64,000 nt of DNA from the NCBI RefSeq assembly GCF_000426545.1, contig NZ_KE384534.1:423115-487114 (forward strand), read 5' to 3'. Numbering within the stretch: position 1 is the stretch's first letter; every line of letters starts with the position of its first letter. The DNA is from Paenibacillus massiliensis subsp. panacisoli DSM 21345. GTDB taxonomy: Bacteria > Bacillota > Bacilli > Paenibacillales > Paenibacillaceae. Position numbers and translations under genes: made by a program. Below the pieces are notes generated by a model. That model did no database searches and had not been told where the DNA came from. It worked only from the letters and a program-made list of their open reading frames with translations. Of this stretch, positions 39,918-46,180 are shown in pieces.

Positions 39918-40367
39918 ATGGCGGGGAATAACCCTACGTTGTATGGGTATGTGAGTGATCCGAATCGAAATGTTGATGTATTCGGCCTATACTCTGATTT
40001 ATTAGATACTGGAATGGGGCATCATCTAATGCCAAGATCTATAGCGAAGGCACTAGGTATTTCTGAATTGAGTCAAATTAATTCAATTGCATGGTACCCG
40101 AACAAGGGAATTGGAACAGCAGATCTCCATAAACAATTGCATAGAAATCTTATTGATGCAGGTGTTCCATACCATGGTTCCAAATTTACGGGAACTGCTG
40201 ATGAATTTTTTAACAAAGCAATGAAGGCATATGCAGATATTGATGTTAAAGGATATATGAAAATTCCATTTACACATGAACATTTGTTTAAGAATTTAAC
40301 TCCTTCAGAAGCATTGGACAAGCTAAGAGAACTGAACACGCAAGGAACAATCCCTTGCAGTAAATAA
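39402..40367 (+). CDS. Orphan Rhs core and HNH-like toxin cassette
   Basis: From ATG 39402 the frame encodes 321 residues: a piece of Rhs core identical in most of its length to the main protein (MMSKVVRPDGQ, DHLGTPVEMYNEQG, DPIG boundary) and then a different 125-residue toxin domain. The toxin has GMGHHLMPRS, WYPNKGIG and a downstream H-x(3)-LH pattern (ADLHKQLHRN), which suggests an HNH/Endonuclease VII-like nuclease. There is no ribosome site, signal or N-terminal delivery part, so it is probably silent unless recombined into the main gene. Its immunity gene follows 15 bp downstream. Confidence 0.7.
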   Translation: MMSKVVRPDGQEVLFTYDSLGRDRAAADSKQDEQDGMPEAGLAAPQGAAEKFRSLLSQAAAGEPDSANLTTWVFEDRTFRPAAKITTDGTYSIITDHLGTPVEMYNEQGERVWACELDIYGNVQSIHLQGKRSDCPFRYPGQYEDEETGLYYNRFRYYSPHEGMYTQQDPIGMAGNNPTLYGYVSDPNRNVDVFGLYSDLLDTGMGHHLMPRSIAKALGISELSQINSIAWYPNKGIGTADLHKQLHRNLIDAGVPYHGSKFTGTADEFFNKAMKAYADIDVKGYMKIPFTHEHLFKNLTPSEALDKLRELNTQGTIPCSK

Positions 40368-40382
40368 TAAGGAGCTGGGGTA

Positions 40383-40961
40383 ATGGATAAAGTTTTAACA
40401 GCCACAAGCTATGGAGTTAGTGTATTTTCTCTTGATGTTTTTCAAGAGTTTTTAAAATATGAAAAAGTGAGAACAAAAAAGGTGTTGAAAAACTTTCAAG
40501 ATAATCATGATCGTTATTTACAGTCTCTTAGAGAGGGGGTTTGGATTCCTTTTGTGCCTATAGATGCAATAGATTATTTGATAAAGTTGGAGAACAATGG
40601 AGAGTTTTTTAATGATGAGTGGAAAAAAGTATTTGAGCATGTAGATTTCAATATACAAATCAAAGATTACCTGTGGATAGCGGGTTTAGGAGTATTTCTG
40701 GATTTTAATAAGGAAAGATTTAACGAGGATGTAATCAAATCTAAAACCTTTGATGGAGAGCCTATATATTATGGATTTAGATACAACTTTAAAAGCGGAA
40801 AATATTTACTTAAGATTTCGGGATACACTCGTAAAGAGAAATTAGAATACCCTAATGCAAACTATGGATTTTCATTCTCGCTTGTTGAAACTAATGAATT
40901 TGTTGGCTCAAATGATCCACGAGAAGATGAGATATATAATTTTAATGTAGCTGATATGTAA
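40383..40961 (+). CDS. Probable immunity protein for the orphan toxin
   Basis: A 192-residue soluble, AT-rich gene product with GGAGCTGGGG upstream of the ATG. No known family is recognised; the sequence has a helical first half and a beta-rich second half (YYGFRYNFKSGKYLLKISGY). Immediate position after the displaced toxin is the basis for the call. Confidence 0.6.
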   Translation: MDKVLTATSYGVSVFSLDVFQEFLKYEKVRTKKVLKNFQDNHDRYLQSLREGVWIPFVPIDAIDYLIKLENNGEFFNDEWKKVFEHVDFNIQIKDYLWIAGLGVFLDFNKERFNEDVIKSKTFDGEPIYYGFRYNFKSGKYLLKISGYTRKEKLEYPNANYGFSFSLVETNEFVGSNDPREDEIYNFNVADM

Positions 40962-40984
40962 ATAGTAAGATGGGTTGTTGCAGT

Positions 40985-41104
40985 GTCATCTGAATCGTTT
41001 CCATGCTAGAGAGAACTATAAAGGAACAACGAAGATTTACCATTGAGGAAGTTGTTGAGCGGTTAAGGAATGAACTGGGAGAAGAAGTTGAACTCTTTTA
41101 CTAA
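40985..41104 (+). pseudogene. Overlapping remnant frames after the orphan cassette
   Basis: One frame ends CHLNRFHARENYKGTTKIYH before a stop near 41045 and looks like the His/Asn-rich end of an HNH toxin. An overlapping frame from ATG 41003 encodes 33 residues (ending EEVVERLRNELGEEVELFY). Neither has a ribosome site or complete domain. They look like debris of another toxin-immunity module. Confidence 0.3.
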
Positions 41105-41125
41105 TCGGTAAATTTGACATGTGGA

Positions 41126-41163
41126 AGGGCCTATTCAGCATAGGATAGGCCTGTTTTCTTTTT
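41126..41163 (+). terminator. Terminator closing the Rhs island
   Basis: GGCCTAT (41128-41134) pairs with ATAGGCC (41145-41151), then TGTTTTCTTTTT. Confidence 0.75.
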
Positions 41164-41353
41164 ATATGTCGATAGAAGATACATAATTTCTTCGATTACG
41201 TAAATTCAAAAGTTACCTCAAGCCTAAGGCATATGCATCTGTTCCATAACTTGGTATAATGTGATCTGTTAAAATGAATATATTATTGGCTGTTTTCTAA
41301 CTCATAACTTTCCTTATGTTGATATAAGTTAACATCAGAAGGGTGGTTTACCT

Positions 41354-42697
41354 ATGCAAATCACACCTACGATTCGGACAGAAATACAAGATTATTTGGA
41401 ACAGCACAAAATGAACATGAGTCAGTTTGCTGCCAAATCCGGACTCAACGCGGGTACAGTAAGTGGTATTGTAATGAGCAACCGTGCCATTTCTGTACAT
41501 CAACTGGATTGTGTTACACAGGCCATGGAGAAGCCAGAAGATTACTACTATACCCGATATGTTCAGGAATATATGCTGGAGGCATCTCTGGATTGGCGTA
41601 GAGTGAAGGCTTTTTTGCAACGCTGCACAGAATTGAACAGGCTCGATTGCATAGCTCAAGTTGTATCTGTTCTTATGGACAATGTGGCATATTATGTGCC
41701 ACTGGTCTTTGAGCTGGCTGAGGAGTTTTTTGATCAGAAGCTTTATAGGGCTGCAGAAATACTTTACGAGAACGTTGCCAGTGGCGAAAGAAATCAGCAT
41801 TCAGAACGTCTGGCCTTAAGCCAGTATAGATTGTTTACGATTCGTATTGGTGATGATCAATCTCTCAATCTCAGAGTTGCAACACTATTTGAGCCTTACG
41901 TGGAGCGTCTGGATGAAATTGATCAGTTGGATGCACTTAAGGATTTAGCCAACGTGTACAGATCGTTACATGAATGGGACAAAGTAAATGCTACGGCCAT
42001 CAAGCTGAATCGTTTGGCAGAAATTCAATATGCTTTGGAATCTGTCACCAAAGAGCCACTTCGACCCTTATTTTTTTATGTTGCGTATAGCAATTTGTTA
42101 ATGGGTGGCTTTTACCATGATCAAGGTAACTATGAATTGGCTCTAGAAAAAGCTAACCAGTATGCGAATCTGTCATGGGTACGAGAGACGGATGCTGATA
42201 CTCTGCACTGGAAGGCTCTGTTCGTAGAATGGGCAAGAGCGAATATTCTGCTAGCCAGGCTAATGTCAGGTGAGACGCAGCTATTATCAGATTATGTTGA
42301 GTTTATCGAGACCAAGGAAATTGAAGTTACTCGTGGCCTATGGAATATAATGATCGTGGCAAACCGTTTTAAAGTGGATGTAGATCAGATTATAACCAAA
42401 TACGAACAAGAGATCTCCAGTCTTTTGAAGCAGGATAAAAATGAAATATATAATCAGCAAAATACCGATGATCAACATATTGGCTTATTGTATGAACTGG
42501 CACACTACAGCTTAGTGCAAGAAAAATATGAAAAAGGCTATCTCCATTTGTTAAAAGGTTTGGAAAAGTCCACTATAATTAATAATGATAACTCTACTCT
42601 TCGATTTATGAGATTATTTGAACATTTCCGTGAATTTGCATCGGACGAAGCTAAGGTAGAGTATCACAATCTAGTCAGAATGGAGGCGACAGTATGA
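41354..42697 (+). CDS. RRNPP-type peptide-responsive regulator (AloR-like)
   Basis: A 447-residue protein with an N-terminal helix-turn-helix (residues 1-65, LEQHKMNMSQFAAKSGLNAG) and a long all-helical TPR-like domain (about 75-440, e.g. YRSLHEWDKVNATAIKLNRL, YHDQGNYELALEKANQYANL). This is the layout of RRNPP receptors that change DNA binding when they bind a secreted peptide. The gene overlaps the next one, a 32-residue export-type peptide, by ATGA. This closely matches the AloR-AloP pairs described in Paenibacillus polymyxa. A TATAAT sits at 41255-41260, without a clear -35. Confidence 0.82.
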   Translation: MQITPTIRTEIQDYLEQHKMNMSQFAAKSGLNAGTVSGIVMSNRAISVHQLDCVTQAMEKPEDYYYTRYVQEYMLEASLDWRRVKAFLQRCTELNRLDCIAQVVSVLMDNVAYYVPLVFELAEEFFDQKLYRAAEILYENVASGERNQHSERLALSQYRLFTIRIGDDQSLNLRVATLFEPYVERLDEIDQLDALKDLANVYRSLHEWDKVNATAIKLNRLAEIQYALESVTKEPLRPLFFYVAYSNLLMGGFYHDQGNYELALEKANQYANLSWVRETDADTLHWKALFVEWARANILLARLMSGETQLLSDYVEFIETKEIEVTRGLWNIMIVANRFKVDVDQIITKYEQEISSLLKQDKNEIYNQQNTDDQHIGLLYELAHYSLVQEKYEKGYLHLLKGLEKSTIINNDNSTLRFMRLFEHFREFASDEAKVEYHNLVRMEATV

Positions 42698-42792
42698 AGA
42701 AAATGCTCTCATTGATGTTCGTAAGTGGTCTGGTTGTCATGATGGTGACGAATTCCATTATTACGTTGACCAGCATTCATGGTGGTGGCTGA
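42694..42792 (+). CDS. Signalling peptide precursor (AloP-like)
   Basis: A 32-codon gene whose ATG overlaps the regulator stop. The product starts MKKML, continues with a hydrophobic export segment (SLMFVSGLVVMMV) and ends TSIHGGG. A short Lys start, hydrophobic core and small C-terminal mature peptide are typical of RRNPP pro-peptides. As I recall, a P. polymyxa AloP yields the hexapeptide SHGRGG; the end here, SIHGGG, is similar. GGAGG lies 9 bases before the ATG, inside the regulator gene. Confidence 0.8.
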   Translation: MKKMLSLMFVSGLVVMMVTNSIITLTSIHGGG

Positions 42793-42866
42793 CATTCATT
42801 TTTGATTGCTGAGAATATTCAATTTTCCAAGCATTTGTCTCAATTTAGTGCTATCATAAAATCTAT

Positions 42867-42904
42867 AAAGGACTCTTGGCCAACTATGTTGGTGGGGTCC
42901 TTTT
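42867..42904 (+). terminator. Terminator after the peptide gene
   Basis: AAAGGAC (42867-42873) pairs with GTCCTTT (42897-42903), and an inner CCAAC/GTTGG stem extends the hairpin. TTTT follows. Confidence 0.85.
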
Positions 42905-43050
42905 ATGCTGTATATTTCAATTCGTTCTTATTAATCAAGTATAGAATTGAATTCCTCAGACCACAGACCTTGCTGCTTGACTTTTGGATAAGCCATCGGT
43001 TGTGCAATACAGAGGGATCATGTACTGTCTAAGCTAGGGGGAGGTGTATC

Positions 43051-43533
43051 ATGAGTGAGCTTGAACGAGCAATTAAGCTTCGGGAAACGGGACAGCTGGA
43101 GCAGGCACAAGAGCTGCTGCTGCGGCTAACTACGGAATTCTCCACTGATCCTGCTGTATGGTATCAGTGCGCCTGGGTGCATGATGTGATGGAGCTGGAG
43201 CGGGAGGCTGTCCCGTATTACGAGCAGGCGTTGGCACTTGGATTGGATGGGGAGGATCGTAAGGGAGCATACCTTGGCTTGGGTAGCACCTACCGCACAC
43301 TTGGCAGGTATAAGAAAGCCGCTGCTACGCTAAAACAGGCCATGTTCGAATACCCGGGGAATCGGGAATTTGAGGTGTTTTACGCCATGGTGCTGTATAA
43401 TCTTGAGGATTATAAAGGAGCCATGGAACGTCTGCTGCGCCAGCTTGCAGAGACAAGCGAGGATGCAGGCATTCGAGCATACCGGAAGGCGATTCTGTAT
43501 TACTCAGATAAGCTGGATGACAGATGGGATTAG
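43051..43533 (+). CDS. Tetratricopeptide-repeat protein
   Basis: This 160-residue soluble protein consists of about four TPR units (e.g. GQLEQAQELLLRLTTEF, EREAVPYYEQALALG, GRYKKAAATLKQAMFEYP, EDYKGAMERLLRQL). TPR folds bind peptides or partner proteins. GGGGGAGG precedes the ATG. It is the first gene of a small operon of unknown proteins downstream of the quorum-sensing pair. No enzymatic motif is present. Confidence 0.82.
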   Translation: MSELERAIKLRETGQLEQAQELLLRLTTEFSTDPAVWYQCAWVHDVMELEREAVPYYEQALALGLDGEDRKGAYLGLGSTYRTLGRYKKAAATLKQAMFEYPGNREFEVFYAMVLYNLEDYKGAMERLLRQLAETSEDAGIRAYRKAILYYSDKLDDRWD

Positions 43534-43641
43534 GCGGGGTGTAGCCACTTCGAACGGGACTTTGACCTTACTGACGAGTACGTTGATCTCGATCATGCCG
43601 TCATTCTATGGTATGGGGCACAGCATGGAGAGCTAGGCAAG

Positions 43642-43872
43642 GTGAAGCGAAGCGCGAATGCTGCACTGGAGGAAGGCTTTGCCTTTATCATTGATCCGGT
43701 TGCTGAGCTGCTCGTAGAGAAAGGGATAACAGAGATCAGTTATATGATAGCCATCCCCGAGATCGACTATGAAGGTCAGGTCCAATTCAACAATACAATG
43801 GTTTTTCTGGGACAGGTGGAATGTGAGGAGGAGAACAGCAGCTGGCTCGATGAAATTCTGAATGATATGTGA
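43642..43872 (+). CDS. Hypothetical protein, N-terminus uncertain or frameshifted
   Basis: The 76 residues from GTG 43642 are only the C-terminal part of a longer coding frame. Codons from 43534 (SHFERDFDLTDEYVDLDHA...) stay open and protein-like but have no start codon, and they begin directly after the TPR stop in the same frame. A one-base loss in the GGGG at 43530-43540 would join an ATG at 43522 to this frame. It may be a nonsense- or frameshift-damaged gene, or a gene with an unusual start. The family is not recognised. Confidence 0.5.
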   Translation: MKRSANAALEEGFAFIIDPVAELLVEKGITEISYMIAIPEIDYEGQVQFNNTMVFLGQVECEEENSSWLDEILNDM

Positions 43873-43882
43873 GTGATACATC

Positions 43883-43981
43883 ATGACGGGCGATCAGCAC
43901 GATAGCGGAACGGAACAAGGAAAGAAGAAGGAAGAAAGAAGTAAAGAAGAGAGACAGAACGAAAAAGAACAGATGGATTGA
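43883..43981 (+). CDS. Possible small Lys/Glu-rich protein
   Basis: A 32-codon frame (MTGDQHDSGTEQGKKKEE...) made of charged residues, between two larger genes and without a clear ribosome site. It may be only a spacer. Confidence 0.2.
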   Translation: MTGDQHDSGTEQGKKKEERSKEERQNEKEQMD

Positions 43982-43991
43982 GGTAGAGGCC

Positions 43992-44438
43992 ATGAACCAT
44001 GAATTTACAACAGTAACAGACACGTCCACCGTAGCGATCTTCGATCTGGCAGCGATTCGCCATCGTTTCGATGATACGTCAGATTGGTGGAGCATTCCCG
44101 AGGATGAGCTGGATGAGATGAACCAAGGCCATATTTTGTTCTTGGGCGTTGGCCATGATGGCCAATATCATATTTCGATTGTAGATCAATTGGATGATGC
44201 CGATGGATTGTTACATTTGCAGGCACCTTCGGGCCAGATCTTCGTTGGAGCAGGAGAGGACACGACCGGAGGAGAATTGGAGCCAGATGACTCTACAGCT
44301 GTATCCGGGGCTATGCTGACCATGAACCCTGGCAATTATGCTGTTACATACCGTATGGAGCACAACACAATACATCTTTCCTTTATCCCGTCCGAGCAAG
44401 GAACCAATACACTTGTCACTCCGATTCGCTTGAAGTAG
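43992..44438 (+). CDS. Hypothetical protein, possibly DUF6386-like
   Basis: A 148-residue soluble acidic protein. The start region VAIFDLAAIRHRFDDTSDWWSIPEDEL followed by beta strands (GHILFLGVGHDGQYHISIVD) resembles the DUF6386 family as I recall it, but I cannot verify this. GAGGTAGAGG lies upstream of the ATG. It is followed 12 bp later by another unknown gene. Function unknown; such proteins are seen near toxin systems. Confidence 0.6.
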   Translation: MNHEFTTVTDTSTVAIFDLAAIRHRFDDTSDWWSIPEDELDEMNQGHILFLGVGHDGQYHISIVDQLDDADGLLHLQAPSGQIFVGAGEDTTGGELEPDDSTAVSGAMLTMNPGNYAVTYRMEHNTIHLSFIPSEQGTNTLVTPIRLK

Positions 44439-44450
44439 GGAGGAGCAGGC

Positions 44451-44885
44451 ATGACGGAGAATACTGGACATATGGCCTATGATTTCGAAGGTCTGGAGCG
44501 ACAGGTGACATGGAGTCACGCTGAGGCTCGTGAGCTGTTCCTTCATTACTTTGTATTGAAGAATAGCTATTGTTTCTCGGGTGCGGTCGACTATGAGGAG
44601 CTGGACACGGTGCTGCAAGACGAGTGCTATCTTGTCTTCAACCATGAGCCCCGTTATAAGGGAAGACAACTATTTTTCACTGGACATGGGGTTCAGACGA
44701 CGAAGGAGGCACTCCTGCATTTCATGAAAGGCCCGATTGAGCAGCACGACCTGATCGTCCCCTTGCTCATCATACCTGTGGTGGCGCAGACAGCAGCTCA
44801 TCTAGATGTACAAAAAGAGACTCCTGCCTACATCATTGCTACCCAGGAGGACCCGGTGTTCGAAATCTGGCGTCGGACAGTCTAA
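44451..44885 (+). CDS. Hypothetical protein
   Basis: A 144-residue soluble protein with a strong AGGGAGGAG ribosome site. It shows a mixed alpha/beta pattern with a hydrophobic strand in the second half (HDLIVPLLIIPVVAQTAAHL), too polar at its flanks to be a clear membrane helix. No family is recognised. It ends the small operon that begins with the TPR gene. Confidence 0.6.
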   Translation: MTENTGHMAYDFEGLERQVTWSHAEARELFLHYFVLKNSYCFSGAVDYEELDTVLQDECYLVFNHEPRYKGRQLFFTGHGVQTTKEALLHFMKGPIEQHDLIVPLLIIPVVAQTAAHLDVQKETPAYIIATQEDPVFEIWRRTV

Positions 44886-44941
44886 CTAGTATCTTGAGTG
44901 AATATGACTATGAACTTGAATGACCTCTAGAAAGTATGGTT

Positions 44942-45074
44942 AGCGGAAAGCGGGGAAGCCCTAGAGAAACGGAGTGCCCATCTTTAAGCTTGCTGATCAT
45001 CAGATTTTCAATTTCGTTCGAAAGAACAGCAAGCTTAACAATGGTCGACAGGGCTCCCCGCTTGCAGCGGCTCT
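44942..45074. repeat. Long imperfect hairpin between convergent genes
   Basis: AAGCGGGG (44948-44955) with CCCCGCTT (45056-45063), AGCCCT with AGGGCT, and AAGCTTGCTG (44986-44995) with CAGCAAGCTT (45027-45036) share a centre near 45008. The 130-bp element fills the gap between the convergent unknown gene and the AraC regulator. It may serve as a bidirectional terminator or be a mobile palindromic repeat. Confidence 0.6.
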
Positions 45075-45121
45075 ACACTCATCTTTACTTCGATCAAGGT
45101 ATTAGCACCTGATCATGAGGA

Positions 45122-46021
45122 TTACTGATGCAGCTTGCGATATTGTGAGGGAGTCAGTCCGTTGTTGCGCTTGAAGGTGGCAATGAAGTAGCTGAGATTG
45201 TCGAAGCCGACTTCCATGGCGATGTCCACGACCTTGCGGTTACTGTGCTCCAGCAATCGGCAGGCACGCTGAATGCGATAGCCATTCGTGTATTCCACGG
45301 GGCTCTTCTGCACCATCTGCTTGAAGAAGCGGCAAAAATGACCCTCGCTCATGTGCAGGGTATCTGCAATCTGCTTCAGACGCAGTGGCTCCTGATAGTG
45401 AGCATGAATGTAGTCCAGAGCTTGCTTGATGCGCTCGATCTTCTCGTGATGACCAGGTACACTTGCGGTGGCCTCAATGGGCTGCATGAACGGCTCCAGC
45501 AAGGCGAGCAGGGTGTACAGTCTGCCCTTGGTCATCAGCTCAAGTCCTGGAGCCGGCTGGCGATGGTCAGCAATGATGCTGCCAATGATGTCAATAATCT
45601 CACGTCCACCGGGATCACCTGGGTGGATATGCGCTCTAGGGCGCTTTTTTTTATGCAAAAAAGGCTCAATATACTCAAGCTGTACAATATCGCTAATGTG
45701 ACAATTGAGCCAATCCGGATGGAATACGACAGCAGAAAAGATGCAGTGCGAATCATCCTGCAGATATCCTGCGTGTAGCTCCCCACGGTTCACGAACAGT
45801 ACCTCCCCCGCACGTACCTGTGTATAGTCCATATCCGTCTGAAACAGGGCACTTCCTTCTTCCACAAGGATAAACTCCAGCTCCTCATGCCAATGGGGCT
45901 CAAGTATGCAGTTTCCATTCAGCTGCTCCACGTCCGGGTATACCCGCACTGGGTACATGGCATCCCCGTGCACACGGTCTTCCCGCAGATTCTCTCTCAA
46001 ACGCAACCGATCCTGGTCCAT
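45122..46021 (-). CDS. AraC-family regulator with cupin sensor domain
   Basis: The 299-residue protein has an N-terminal cupin (HWHEELEFILVEEGSALFQ, GEVLFVNRGELHAGY) that binds sugars in this family, and a C-terminal double helix-turn-helix (LKQIADTLHMSEGHFCRFFKQ, VVDIAMEVGFDNLSYFIATFKR). It is divergent from the GH31 gene across a perfect inverted repeat, so it is the likely activator of that gene. GGGAGG lies before the ATG. Confidence 0.9.
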   Translation of the reverse strand: MDQDRLRLRENLREDRVHGDAMYPVRVYPDVEQLNGNCILEPHWHEELEFILVEEGSALFQTDMDYTQVRAGEVLFVNRGELHAGYLQDDSHCIFSAVVFHPDWLNCHISDIVQLEYIEPFLHKKKRPRAHIHPGDPGGREIIDIIGSIIADHRQPAPGLELMTKGRLYTLLALLEPFMQPIEATASVPGHHEKIERIKQALDYIHAHYQEPLRLKQIADTLHMSEGHFCRFFKQMVQKSPVEYTNGYRIQRACRLLEHSNRKVVDIAMEVGFDNLSYFIATFKRNNGLTPSQYRKLHQ

Positions 46022-46062
46022 CTTTATTTACCTCCCTGACATCTGATGCACATATATAGAAT

Positions 46063-46088
46063 TATAGTATCAAGATAGTGATACTATA
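46063..46088. promoter_or_regulatory. Inverted-repeat operator between the AraC and GH31 genes
   Basis: TATAGTATCA (46063-46072) and TGATACTATA (46079-46088) form a perfect 10+10 palindrome with a 6-bp spacer, placed between the divergent starts. It is a candidate binding site for the AraC regulator or another factor. Confidence 0.5.
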
Positions 46089-46180
46089 GGTCAAAATATA
46101 ACAAGAAAACCCTTTCTTTAATCAATATCATTATAGTATAGAACAGAGTAGGGCTCCAAGCCCCCAAGGAGGAAGCGGTA

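Noticed and set aside
42802-43032. A 76-codon open frame after the signalling peptide
   Set aside because: It spans a clear terminator hairpin at 42867-42904, has no ribosome site, and shows no protein-like pattern.
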